A stretch of DNA of 64,000 nt from assembly GCF_003172875.1 (NCBI RefSeq), contig NZ_QGKM01000015.1, forward strand, positions 1-64,000, given 5' to 3'. Numbering within the stretch: position 1 is the stretch's first letter; each line of letters starts with the position of its first letter. The position numbers and the translations under genes were made by a program. The notes below the pieces were generated by a model. That model was not told the DNA's origin. It saw nothing but the letters and a program-made list of their open reading frames with translations, and ran no database searches. Source of the stretch: Leucothrix pacifica (GTDB taxonomy: Bacteria > Pseudomonadota > Gammaproteobacteria > Thiotrichales > Thiotrichaceae). Below are positions 1 to 7,991 of this stretch, in pieces.

Positions 1-516
1 CACATTAGCTCTGGGGGCTACCTTGACCGTGTCTTCACACGCCTGGCAGGCATACTTTTTCCGGACGTACCGGATGACCTGAAGTTTGGCCGGAATGATC
101 TCCAGTTGCTCACTGCTGTCTTCACCAATCTCACTTAACTGACAGCCACAGGCGCACACCCGTTCGGCTTCCGGCAATTCAATCAGCTTGTGGATGCGGG
201 GCAAATGTGCCGGCAATGGTCGGCGGGCTTTGCGTGTAGTCGTCGCCTGAACCGGGGTGTCTGAGGGTGTGGAACCATCGGTATCGGGTGGCGTCTGGTC
301 ACATCGCTCAAGCGTCTCCTCGACCTCATCAAACAGCTCACCTTGTCCGGGTGCTTTTTCACTGGAGGCCCCAAAGCGCTGTTGCCGGGCCAGCCGGATC
401 GCTTCGAATAATGTCTGAACCTGCTTTTGTAAACGCTCAGTGGTACTGCGCTCTGCCAGCAGCAGCGCCTTCAGTGAGGCCACATCATTCGGTAAGGGGT
501 CAGCAGGTCGTTTCAT
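1..516 (-). CDS. tnpC: IS66 transposase TnpC, N-terminal part (cut by window edge)
   Basis: The frame is open from an ATG at 516 to the window edge, giving 172 residues. After an N-terminal region (about 1-60) containing the 'RFGASSEK' segment typical of IS66 TnpC comes a Pro/Thr-rich acidic linker. A zinc-finger region follows with CACGC near residue 125 and CQAC near 162, as in the zf-IS66 domain. The DDE catalytic domain would lie further left. It starts 23 nt after tnpB, so it is the last gene of the IS operon. The family assignment is firm; whether the full enzyme is intact cannot be seen. Confidence 0.92.
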   Translation of the reverse strand, partial: MKRPADPLPNDVASLKALLLAERSTTERLQKQVQTLFEAIRLARQQRFGASSEKAPGQGELFDEVEETLERCDQTPPDTDGSTPSDTPVQATTTRKARRPLPAHLPRIHKLIELPEAERVCACGCQLSEIGEDSSEQLEIIPAKLQVIRYVRKKYACQACEDTVKVAPRANV

Positions 517-539
517 GGTGTGGATTATACCGGAAAACC

Positions 540-899
540 CTATCCCACTGTGCGGTAGTTCAAGGTTTGATGCGGTTTATTGCGCCAGAGATCAAAGCCG
601 TCCAGCAAGCGGTTGAGCTGCTCACCATCCATCACACAGGTCGGTGTGGTGACCTCATCCGGCCATTTAAACCGCTCCTGCTCCAGACTTTTATACCACA
701 GGCAAAACCCGTTCTTCTCCCAGTACAGGATTTTCACCTTATCCCGGCGCCGGTTGGTAAACACATACAGCGCCGGTGCAAACGGATCCAGCTGCAGAGA
801 CTGCTCCACCAGGAGCGACAAGCCGTTAATGGACTTTCTGAAGTCCACGGACTGGGTGCACAGATACACCCGGGGTAATTGGTCCGCCGGACGCATCAT
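540..899 (-). CDS. tnpB: IS66 accessory protein TnpB
   Basis: This is a 119-residue protein with the TnpB (IS66 Orf2) signature: 'VYLCTQSVDFRKSINGL' at the N-terminus, then 'YVFTNRRRDKVKILYWEKNG' and 'RFKWPDE'. TnpB is required for IS66 transposition, but its biochemical role is not established. I placed the start at the ATG at 899 because it overlaps the tnpA stop as ATGA, which implies translational coupling. An upstream in-frame ATG at 932 would add 11 residues unlike the family. It appears intact and full length. Confidence 0.9.
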   Translation of the reverse strand: MMRPADQLPRVYLCTQSVDFRKSINGLSLLVEQSLQLDPFAPALYVFTNRRRDKVKILYWEKNGFCLWYKSLEQERFKWPDEVTTPTCVMDGEQLNRLLDGFDLWRNKPHQTLNYRTVG

Positions 900-1208
900 G
901 ACCGGACACCCGAGAGCAGTGTGGACAACCAATCCGGATCAGGTAATCGATCAAACCGCAACGTGGCGTCACCCAGCACGATTGTCAGCGGGCTACCGGA
1001 GACAGTGGTGGATGACACCACCTGCGTAAACTGAGTCTGCGTGGAGGCAGTGACCGACCGGCCTTTGAGTGTGCTGCGCCATTGATATAACGTCTGCGGT
1101 TTGAGCTGATTGGCTTTGGCGTAGTCAGCGATACTCAATCCGGAACGCGCTGCGGCATCCCAGGTGAGTCTTCCAGAATTGCTGTTTTTGAGTCAGTGTG
1201 TTGTTCAT
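896..1208 (-). pseudogene. tnpA: IS66 TnpA with a +1 frameshift
   Basis: TnpA is the small helix-turn-helix-like first protein of IS66 elements. An ATG at 1208 opens 'MNNTLTQKQQFWKTHL' and then runs off-frame to a stop. The adjacent frame continues with 'DAAARSGLSIADYAKANQL' and goes to the stop at 896-898. Removing one G from the GGG at 1159-1161 (CCC on the plus strand) joins both halves into one TnpA-like protein. An internal TTG at 1138 could give an 80-residue C-terminal product. The lesion may be real or a base-calling error in a short homopolymer. Confidence 0.8.
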
Positions 1209-1265
1209 ACTTGTCTCCGGTTAATAGAGAGACAGAATGACCGAATAGCTGAGCGGCTGGTAGAT

Positions 1266-1285
1266 GGGGTTTACCTGACGCTTAC
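1266..1285. repeat. Terminal inverted repeat of the IS66 element (tnpA side)
   Basis: Read inward on the minus strand the end begins GTAAGCGTCAGGTAAACCCC. IS66-family ends begin with GTAAGCG. The partner repeat is outside the window, so the exact inner limit of the repeat is a guess. Confidence 0.75.
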
Positions 1286-1403
1286 TTTAGTCGCGCATAC
1301 TTTTAGAGATGAAGACGAAATAGAAGTGATTCGGATAATCTCGGCCCGACCAGCTACGTCTACGGAGAGAAAACGTTATGACAAAGAAAACAGTAATTTA
1401 TAA
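1286..1403 (+). pseudogene. brnT: 3' remnant of brnT toxin gene, cut by IS66
   Basis: The frame resuming just outside the IS terminus encodes about 38 residues. They include 'HTFRDEDEIEVIRIISARPA' and 'TERKRYD', the conserved C-terminal end of BrnT ribonuclease toxins (the RIISAR and ERxxY segments). The stop at 1401-1403 overlaps the start of brnA at 1378, the usual brnTA arrangement. The N-terminal two thirds are missing here and would lie beyond the IS. No functional toxin can be made from this end. Confidence 0.85.
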
Positions 1404-1686
1404 AACAGATGGTAGTGATCAACCAGCGCTAACTGAGCAAGAGAAAGCTGAGTTGGAGGCGTTGTCAAAGTTGTCTGATAACGACATTGATACAAGCGAA
1501 ATTCCACAGCTTGACGAAGGCTTTTGGAAAGTGGCTGAGCAAGGTGCTTTTTACAAACCTGTTAAAAAGCAAATCACAGTGCGTGTTGATGCTGACGTAC
1601 TTGCTTGGTTGAAGTCGCAAGGCAGTGGTTATCAAACACGAATGAATGATATTTTGCGTCAGGCTATGATTAAGAAAGTGAGCTGA
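1378..1686 (+). CDS. brnA: BrnA-type antitoxin, orphaned
   Basis: This 102-residue protein has an acidic middle (about 20-50) and a C-terminal ribbon-helix-helix region: 'KQITVRVDADVLAWLKSQG' then 'YQTRMNDILRQAM'. These are the BrnA signatures for binding its own promoter and neutralising BrnT. It overlaps the brnT remnant by 26 nt. Because the IS has cut brnT and separated brnA from the native promoter, expression probably depends on the IS end or on cryptic promoters. The antitoxin itself looks intact, so it may be a relic or act on another BrnT in the genome. Confidence 0.85.
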   Translation: MTKKTVIYKTDGSDQPALTEQEKAELEALSKLSDNDIDTSEIPQLDEGFWKVAEQGAFYKPVKKQITVRVDADVLAWLKSQGSGYQTRMNDILRQAMIKKVS

Positions 1687-1696
1687 AGCATAATTT

Positions 1697-1846
1697 ATGA
1701 TTACCTACCAATCAGGCAATATATTTCACGATCAAGTAGACGCTATTATCAACCCAGTTAATACGGTAGGTGTGATGGGTAAGGGCTTAGCGTTACAGTT
1801 TAAAAAGGATTCATCAGCTGAATATCCAGTCCTTCAAAGTCTTTAA
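1697..1846 (+). pseudogene. N-terminal fragment of a macro-domain (DarG-like) gene
   Basis: An ATG at 1697 opens a 49-residue frame starting '[10 protein letters not shown]' and containing '[19 protein letters not shown]'. This is the N-terminal signature of macro-domain ADP-ribosyl hydrolases, closest in form to the DarG antitoxin of DarTG. Homology stops at about 1800-1808 (TTTAAAAAGG). The last dozen codons are antisense to the 3' end of the PIN-toxin gene on the other strand. The remainder of the domain is gone, so the product would not fold as a macro domain. No DarT gene is present in the window. Confidence 0.75.
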
Positions 1847-2210
1847 TATTCCGAGTCACAATAGTCAGATGATGTACCTTAGCCGTACCCGCAATCAAAG
1901 AGTCAGCTAAGTGCAGCACTTTGCCTTGTTGTTTCATCATCGCTCGTAACAGTGCCGCTTCCTGAGCTTCTACTTGCCCAACAGGGATAATGTAGTCGCC
2001 ATAAGTACTGACTAATCCAGAGACCATTTGTTTGATAGCCGCTTTTCTAGCACCATCAGGTATTAACGTTACGCCATACTCAAGCTCATGTAGCGTAATG
2101 GTTGATAACCAAGCGATAGGTGTAGAGGCGACAAAATCAACTACGCTTTTTTGTGGCTCAGGTCGACTGAGTTCAGAAATGATGTTTGTATCTAACAGGT
2201 AATTGGTCAT
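1800..2210 (-). CDS. vapC: VapC-type PIN-domain toxin
   Basis: This is a 136-residue PIN-domain protein, the normal size for VapC toxins, which are metal-dependent ribonucleases. The acidic active-site set is present: D7 in '[10 protein letters not shown]', E42 in 'LHELEYG', D103 in '[11 protein letters not shown]' and D124 in 'TRNIKDFEG'. It lies 6 nt downstream of its antitoxin gene and is presumably cotranscribed and coregulated with it. Its 3' end marks the breakpoint in the neighbouring macro-domain fragment, so the pair probably arrived after that gene. It appears intact. Confidence 0.9.
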   Translation of the reverse strand: MTNYLLDTNIISELSRPEPQKSVVDFVASTPIAWLSTITLHELEYGVTLIPDGARKAAIKQMVSGLVSTYGDYIIPVGQVEAQEAALLRAMMKQQGKVLHLADSLIAGTAKVHHLTIVTRNIKDFEGLDIQLMNPF

Positions 2211-2216
2211 AGTGCT

Positions 2217-2477
2217 TTACTGAAAGGGGATTTCACGAGAAGGCTCTTTTCTGTCAGGCAGCTCTAGCTCACCAAGGTTAGCCATGTTCTTGACCAGCCA
2301 TTCGCCCATTGATTCTTTGGGTTTTGTTAGTGCTTCCCACTGTTCAACTGAAATCAACACATAGGGCTTTCTCGCGCCTATATATTGTGGTCTTTCATCT
2401 GCGCATCTAAGTAGCTCTGAAAGCTTTGCTTTTGCTTCAGCGACTGTCCAAGCGTCTTCGGATTGGGTGTTAGGCAT
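2217..2477 (-). CDS. Phd/YefM-type antitoxin
   Basis: This is an 86-residue protein with the Phd/YefM N-terminal fold: 'WTVAEAKAKLSELL' at about 10-23, then 'ARKPYVLISVEQWEAL', the DNA-binding part. A variable C-terminal tail (about 55-86) follows that would wrap the toxin. It precedes the PIN toxin by 6 nt, the standard order. Phd antitoxins normally repress their own promoter, and a perfect inverted repeat lies just upstream. Phd-VapC pairings are common. The partner assignment rests on adjacency. Confidence 0.88.
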   Translation of the reverse strand: MPNTQSEDAWTVAEAKAKLSELLRCADERPQYIGARKPYVLISVEQWEALTKPKESMGEWLVKNMANLGELELPDRKEPSREIPFQ

Positions 2478-2499
2478 CGTTTGATCTCCTAATGAATAT

Positions 2500-2522
2500 A
2501 TATAGTCTATATTGGACTATAT
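2500..2522. promoter_or_regulatory. Probable operator of the antitoxin-toxin promoter
   Basis: Perfect inverted repeat ATATAGTC - 7 nt - GACTATAT, ending about 23 bp upstream of the antitoxin start. Type II antitoxins of the Phd class usually bind such palindromes to repress their operon. The assignment is from position and symmetry alone. Confidence 0.55.
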
Positions 2523-2652
2523 TTATGGGTTTGTCGATAGATGAACTTTTTAGTAGATGTTGATGTTAGAGAAAACACCCATTATTTGTCTAATTGTTGT
2601 ACCATAACAACCTGTTGTACTGGCTTAAAATACCCCAACAGGAAGCAACCGC

Positions 2653-5600
2653 ATGAACAGAATCTTCGGTGGCGATAAGACCACAGAATTCACCTTCCAA
2701 AATGACATGATCCAGCAGATGCTAGCCAATGGCTGGAAGCTGGGTAACCCAAACAAGTACGACCGTGAACTCGCTTTATATTCCGAAGATGTTTTAGGTT
2801 TTATCAAAGACACGCAGGACGAGCAGTGGCAAAAGTTTTGTAAGTTGTACCCAAGTAATTCAGAACAAAAACTCTTAGAGCGCGTAGCCTCGCAGCTTAA
2901 TAAAGCAGACCCCAATGCTGCAAACAAAACGGTTCGCACCTTCGGTACCTTAGGCGTCCTTCGCCATGAGTTACGTGACCGTGGTACACGCTTTAGTTTG
3001 TGCCAATTCAAGCCCGAACATGACTTAAACCCTGACACTTTAGCCCGATACAAAAAGAACCGTCTGCGTCTTGTACCAGAGCTGGTGTATAGCCCGTGGG
3101 CAACGGATGAGCATGAAGCGGCAACAGGTGTGCGTGCGAAAAAATGGCGTATTGACTTGGTGTTGTTTGTTAACGGTTTACCTGTGGCGACAATGGAGCT
3201 TAAGTCTGAGTTTAAGCAGCCCGTGAGTAACGCGGTAAAACAGTATAAAACCACGCGCTTTTCAATTGACCCTGAAACCAAAAAGCCTGAGCCATTGCTG
3301 ACCTTTAAGCGTGGTGCGCTAGTGCATTTTGCGGTGAGCCAAGATCAGGTTTACATGGCGACGCGTTTAGAAGGCGATGACACGTTCTTTTTGCCGTTTA
3401 ACAAAGGTACGAAAGAAGGTGGCGCAGGGAATGACATTCCTGAAGACCAAAACGAATATGCATCGGGCTATCTTTGGAATGAGGTGCTACTGCCAGATAA
3501 TCTTCTGAATATTCTCTCGCGCTTTATGCATTTACAGATCGAGGAAAAGGAAACAGCAGAAGGGCGTCAGTTTAAGAAAGAAACACTGATCTTCCCGCGC
3601 TATCATCAGTGGGATGTGGTGCGAAAGTTGATTGAAGCAGCGAAGACTGAAGGGCCCGGTCATAAGTATTTGATTCAACACAGCGCGGGGTCGGGTAAGT
3701 CCAATTCGATTGCGTGGTCAGCACATCAGTTGTCAGCGATTCACCAAGATGATGGGAGTAAGTTGTTTGACTCGGTGATCGTGGTGACCGACAGAACGGT
3801 ACTGGATGACCAGTTACAAGAAACGATTTCACAATACACGTCTGTTGAGGGTGTGGTTGGTCGTGTCAATCGCAAAGAAGGCGAGGGTTCTAAGTCAGAG
3901 CAGCTCGCAACGGCCTTAGAAAACTCGCAGCCGATTATCATTGTGACGATTCAGACCTTTCCGTATGTATTAAAAGCGATTGAAAACAGTGTGAGCCTGA
4001 AAGAACGTAACTATGTGGTGATCGCGGATGAGGCGCACAGCTCGCAAACGGGTAGTACAGCGCGTCAGCTAAAAGAAGTGTTGATGATAGATACTACTGG
4101 CAAGGGCAAAGGTGAGGATGAAGTCTTAAGCACCGAGGATATTCTGGACGCTGCGGTGGCCTCCCGTCGTGTGTCGAGTAACTTGAGCTACCTTGCGTTT
4201 ACAGCAACGCCTAAGGATAAGACCTTGCAGTTGTTTGGTCGTGTACCCAACCCAGCAGAACCTGCGTCTAAGACCAATATGCCGGAGGCGTACCATGTTT
4301 ACAGCATGCGCCAAGCGATTGAGGAAGGCTTTATTCTTGATGTGCTCAAGAACTACACCAACTACAAAGTGGCTTATCAGCTTGCGATGAAGATTGCAGG
4401 GAGTGATGAAGAGGTTGAGAGTAAGAAGGCCAAGGTTAAGTTGAATCAGTGGGTGCGTTTGCATGATCACAATATTAGCCAGAAAGTGAAGGTGATTATT
4501 GAGCACTTTAAAGACAACATCATGGGTTTATTGGCTGGCCAAGCGAAAGCGATGGTGGTGACGAGCAGCCGTAAAGAGGCGGTGCGTTATAAGTTGGGTT
4601 TTGATAAGTACATAAAAGAACAAGGCTACGACAGAATCACGGCAATGGTGGCGTTTTCGGGGGAAGTTGAGTTCAACGAGGATGACCCGAATTCGGCTGC
4701 GTTACTGGGTGATAAGTTTACCGAAACTGGCATGAACCCTGACCTGAAAGGGCGTGACATGCGTAAGACGTTTAATAGCGATGATTACCAGGTGATGATT
4801 GTGGCGAATAAGTTTCAAACAGGTTTTGATCAGCCGAAACTGTGCGCGATGTATGTCGATAAAAAGCTAGGCGGTGTGGAGTGTGTGCAGACGTTGTCGC
4901 GCTTGAACCGAACGTATAAGGGAAAAGCAGAGTGCGGCACGTTTGTGTTGGACTTCTTTAATGATCCTGAGGATATTTTGGAGGCGTTCCAGCCTTATTA
5001 TCAAACCACTGAATTGGCGGATGTCTCTGATCCTGATTTGATTTTTGACTTGCGTGAAAAGCTGGATGCGGTGGGTATTTACCAGTGGCATGAGATCAAT
5101 CAGTTTTGTGATGCGTTCTTTGTTAAAAGCAAAAGTAATGCGGCGATTTCGAATATCTGTAAGCCAGCGGTGGAGCGTTGGCAGAAGCGTTATAACTCAG
5201 CGGTTGAGGCATATCGAAAAGCTAAAGATGAGTTTGAACGCATAAAAGATTTTAACGACCCCGTAGTTACAGCGAATAGAGAGAACCACCTAAAAGAATG
5301 TCAGCAAGAGAAGGATACCTTAGAGATATTCAAAAAGGACTTAGGGACGTTTGTACGCTTCTATGAGTTCATGTCGCAGATTGTGGATTACGATGATAAA
5401 GACTTGGAAAAACTGAGTCTGTATGCGCGTAATCTTAGACCGCTACTGCGTGAAGCGGTGGTTGATGAAGATGATATTGACTTGAGCAATGTGGAGTTGA
5501 GTCACTACCGACTCACGGCGATTCGTCAGCAGCATATTAAGCTAAAAGATGATTCGGCGGATTATGCGCTTGAGCCGGGTGATAGTGTGGGCAGTGCCAA

Positions 5601-5928
5601 GCCCAAGGATAAGAAAGCGGAGTTTTTGTCGCAGATTATTGAGCGCTTGAATGAGATTTTTGTAACGGATGGTTTGACAGATGATGACTTGGTTAATTAT
5701 GCACAGACGATTCGGGACAAGATGAGAGAAAACACGGTGGTGATGAATCAGGTCGCGAATAATTCGCCTGAGCAGGCGATGCTGGGTGACTTCCAGAAAG
5801 CGGTCGATGACGCGATTATGGATAGCGGCCAAGCGCATGAAAATCAGATGATGCAGTTGTTGTCTAATCCTGATCGGGCGGTGGCGTTTTCGCGGCTTGT
5901 GTTTGAGATGTTGAAGATGGGGCGTTAG
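2653..5928 (+). CDS. hsdR: Type I restriction enzyme subunit R (HsdR), solitary
   Basis: This is a 1091-residue motor/nuclease subunit, full length. The nuclease region shows D168 in 'WRIDLVLFVNG' and E182-K184 in 'ATMELKSEF' (the PD-ExK core). The ATPase follows with Walker A 'HSAGSGKS' at 343-350, DEAH at 459-462, and 'FTATPKD'. 'NKFQTGFDQPKL' and 'QTLSRLNRTYKGK' form the second RecA lobe. HsdR cleaves DNA only with HsdM and HsdS, and neither is in the window; they could lie beyond the IS to the left. AGGAAG upstream of 2653 is a plausible ribosome site. Direct GTTGTAC repeats at 2596 and 2614 lie in its promoter region. Confidence 0.95.
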   Translation: MNRIFGGDKTTEFTFQNDMIQQMLANGWKLGNPNKYDRELALYSEDVLGFIKDTQDEQWQKFCKLYPSNSEQKLLERVASQLNKADPNAANKTVRTFGTLGVLRHELRDRGTRFSLCQFKPEHDLNPDTLARYKKNRLRLVPELVYSPWATDEHEAATGVRAKKWRIDLVLFVNGLPVATMELKSEFKQPVSNAVKQYKTTRFSIDPETKKPEPLLTFKRGALVHFAVSQDQVYMATRLEGDDTFFLPFNKGTKEGGAGNDIPEDQNEYASGYLWNEVLLPDNLLNILSRFMHLQIEEKETAEGRQFKKETLIFPRYHQWDVVRKLIEAAKTEGPGHKYLIQHSAGSGKSNSIAWSAHQLSAIHQDDGSKLFDSVIVVTDRTVLDDQLQETISQYTSVEGVVGRVNRKEGEGSKSEQLATALENSQPIIIVTIQTFPYVLKAIENSVSLKERNYVVIADEAHSSQTGSTARQLKEVLMIDTTGKGKGEDEVLSTEDILDAAVASRRVSSNLSYLAFTATPKDKTLQLFGRVPNPAEPASKTNMPEAYHVYSMRQAIEEGFILDVLKNYTNYKVAYQLAMKIAGSDEEVESKKAKVKLNQWVRLHDHNISQKVKVIIEHFKDNIMGLLAGQAKAMVVTSSRKEAVRYKLGFDKYIKEQGYDRITAMVAFSGEVEFNEDDPNSAALLGDKFTETGMNPDLKGRDMRKTFNSDDYQVMIVANKFQTGFDQPKLCAMYVDKKLGGVECVQTLSRLNRTYKGKAECGTFVLDFFNDPEDILEAFQPYYQTTELADVSDPDLIFDLREKLDAVGIYQWHEINQFCDAFFVKSKSNAAISNICKPAVERWQKRYNSAVEAYRKAKDEFERIKDFNDPVVTANRENHLKECQQEKDTLEIFKKDLGTFVRFYEFMSQIVDYDDKDLEKLSLYARNLRPLLREAVVDEDDIDLSNVELSHYRLTAIRQQHIKLKDDSADYALEPGDSVGSAKPKDKKAEFLSQIIERLNEIFVTDGLTDDDLVNYAQTIRDKMRENTVVMNQVANNSPEQAMLGDFQKAVDDAIMDSGQAHENQMMQLLSNPDRAVAFSRLVFEMLKMGR

Positions 5929-6090
5929 TTGGCACGCAAGTAATTTAGAAGCATTTTATGTGATGGGATGTAGGTGCTGTTGGCCGTTTAAAGGATTAGA
6001 AACTTCTTAAGCTCATTAATCACAGAACCCCATTATCTTGACTATACTCATTTTGGAGATCAAATTTTTCGATATAAAAAGTGAGGGAGA

Positions 6091-6690
6091 ATGATGGCTA
6101 GTTCAGATTGGCATCCAAAAGGCTTCGAAGCCTACGCCAAAAGTGATTACACCTACGATGATGCTGCGATGCTTGCATCACTGTGGAATATACCGATTGT
6201 TGAGGCAAAACAAGTACTCGGTCATAAGATTATCAATAATATTCAGGATCTGTTACCAGAAGGCTTACAAACACCGAGTGGTGCGAAAGCGGACCCAAAA
6301 CTGGATCCGAAAGCCGAACCAAATGGTACTGATGTGAAGTTTCAGGCCTACGTTCACAGTCGTTATGACTACACTGATGCAGAACTTTTAGCGTCACTCT
6401 GGAATATGAGTATTATCGAAGCTAAGCATGAAATCGGTTATAAAGTTAAGCATGGTCTTGAGCAGAATTTGCCAGATAAACTACGTGAGAATGACCACGT
6501 ATCACCCCACCTGAGTCCTGAAGATAAAGCATATGAAGCATATCGGCAGAGTCATTATGACTATGATGATGCTGAACTACTGTCTGGTGTTTGGGGATTA
6601 TCGATCGTTGAAGCCAAGCATATGATTGGTGTGACCGTGGCCACTAAAATGGAAACCTTGTTACCCGGCAAAATATATCGTGAGAGCTGA
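6091..6690 (+). CDS. Triple-repeat protein of unknown function, amidoligase partner
   Basis: I do not recognise this 199-residue protein. It consists of three copies of a unit of about 46 residues, at 12-57, 84-129 and 148-193. Each has the pattern AY-x(2)-S-x-Y-x-Y, then D-A-x-(M/L)-L, a conserved Trp and an (I/V)-(V/I)-EAK helix. The units are separated by a Pro/Lys/Asp-rich linker (58-83) and a short one (130-147). No signal peptide or membrane segment is visible, so it is probably cytoplasmic. Purine-rich GAGGGAG lies at 6083-6089; the second ATG (6094) is better spaced than the first. The next gene, an amidoligase, starts 13 nt downstream. Confidence 0.8.
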   Translation: MMASSDWHPKGFEAYAKSDYTYDDAAMLASLWNIPIVEAKQVLGHKIINNIQDLLPEGLQTPSGAKADPKLDPKAEPNGTDVKFQAYVHSRYDYTDAELLASLWNMSIIEAKHEIGYKVKHGLEQNLPDKLRENDHVSPHLSPEDKAYEAYRQSHYDYDDAELLSGVWGLSIVEAKHMIGVTVATKMETLLPGKIYRES

Positions 6691-6703
6691 TGGATAAGTT
6701 TGT

Positions 6704-7879
6704 ATGACAGCACACTTATGTTTGGTCAAATCAGAGAGTGTTAATGCATTGTCAATAGATGCTGCCGAAACACTGCCGAACTGTCCTGAGAAGTATGGGG
6801 TGGAGGTGGAATTGCTGGCACCCTCTGGTTCAGACCGACGCGCCTTAGCACAAGCAATTGCGACGAAGCTCAATGGCGTGGTTGAGCCTTTTTTTCATCT
6901 TGATTCTGAGCCAAGTCGTGTTAAAGACAAACCGGTGTTTTACCACCTGACACAAGCGTTTAAGGTGTTGAATGTCTCCGGGGATGTATTGCTGCAATGT
7001 CTGGATGATATTACGCTGCAGCAGGGCTTAGTCAAAAGCACAGAGGCTAAAGCGGGTTGGTATCGCATTCTCAGCGATGACATTCGTTTGTTGCGCTTAG
7101 CCAGACAGCAGGTCAATCCTCATGATTCTATAGAGCAGTCACTCACTGGTATCGCCAGTTTATTCGGTGTAGATGTTGATGCGGCTAAAGGTGGCGTATA
7201 CCGTGTAGCAGACCAAGCAGGCGCATCGATTGCTCTGGCGGCACCCCTACCGGGTGAGCGTGAACGACCCTGTGAGATGGTCACTGCACCACTGGCTGCT
7301 CATGACACTGAGTCGTTACGCGTCTATTTGGATACTGCTAATGAGTTAGGTTTTGAAATCCCCGAAGAAGGAGCGACTCATCTTCATTTTGATGGCGCAT
7401 TCTTTTCAGAGCCATCGATGTTTCTTAAGATAGCCAGATTTCTTCACCAGTATCGCTTAGTGTTACGGCGGATTATGAATACCAATCTGAATTGTCGTCG
7501 TATTGGTGATTGGCCTCATGAGTTTCTGGAGCTGATCAAAACCGACGAGTTATTAGCATTAGATTGGCAAGCATGTCGCGAACGAGTTGCACAGACGGGA
7601 ATCACAAAATACTGTGATTTTAATTTGAGAAATCTGATTTTTAATTCGCCGGATAAACATACCTTAGAGATCCGCATGCTGCCGTCTGTGTTAGACAGCG
7701 AATATCTATTCAGAATGCTACGCTGCTTCAATCAAATATTTATCTATCTGCATGGTTTGGTATCGTTTGACTATCAACGGTTTATGGAACCAACGCCAGA
7801 AAATGCGCAGACTTTGCTAGAGGCTTTAGGGCTGGATGAGGAAGACCGTATCGAACTGATGGCGGCATTTGATGGCTAA
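6704..7879 (+). CDS. Amidoligase-family protein (ATP-dependent COOH-NH2 ligase)
   Basis: This 391-residue protein resembles the Amidoligase_2 family, a glutamine-synthetase-like fold predicted to make amide or peptide bonds. Supporting segments are 'YGVEVELLAP' (31-40), 'THLHFDGAFF' with H226, H228 and D230, then 'FLKIARFLHQYR', and near the end 'KYCDFNLRN' and 'LEIRMLPSVLDSEY'. These match the substrate/metal-binding elements described for the family. It is 13 nt behind the triple-repeat gene, so the two are probably cotranscribed. The substrate is unknown; the repeat protein or a small peptide are options. Confidence 0.72.
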   Translation: MTAHLCLVKSESVNALSIDAAETLPNCPEKYGVEVELLAPSGSDRRALAQAIATKLNGVVEPFFHLDSEPSRVKDKPVFYHLTQAFKVLNVSGDVLLQCLDDITLQQGLVKSTEAKAGWYRILSDDIRLLRLARQQVNPHDSIEQSLTGIASLFGVDVDAAKGGVYRVADQAGASIALAAPLPGERERPCEMVTAPLAAHDTESLRVYLDTANELGFEIPEEGATHLHFDGAFFSEPSMFLKIARFLHQYRLVLRRIMNTNLNCRRIGDWPHEFLELIKTDELLALDWQACRERVAQTGITKYCDFNLRNLIFNSPDKHTLEIRMLPSVLDSEYLFRMLRCFNQIFIYLHGLVSFDYQRFMEPTPENAQTLLEALGLDEEDRIELMAAFDG

Positions 7880-7991
7880 GTCGTTCAATCATCATTCCGG
7901 CTTGTTACCCGAAAACGCTTAAATATAACCTTCCAGAAAATCTTTTTTTACGTATACTCAGGAGTACACTTACTTTTGAGTTTACAGCCTT

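Larger units (their letters stand above)
1..1285 (-). mobile_element. IS66-family insertion sequence, tnpA-side portion (continues beyond the left edge)
   Basis: Three genes in the IS66 order tnpA-tnpB-tnpC are read leftwards. The element ends at 1285, where the bases on the minus strand begin GTAAGCGTCAGG, the GTAAGCG-type terminus usual for IS66 elements. Directly outside, at 1286, a brnT reading frame resumes in mid-gene, which fixes the boundary independently. The other end lies outside the window, so the expected 8-bp target duplication (one copy would be 1286-1293) cannot be confirmed. The first gene is frameshifted, so this copy may not be able to move by itself. Confidence 0.9.

Noticed and set aside
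267-1029. Long plus-strand frames opposite the IS66 genes
   Set aside because: They are complementary to tnpB and tnpC codons; no domain is recognised and no ribosome site is visible.
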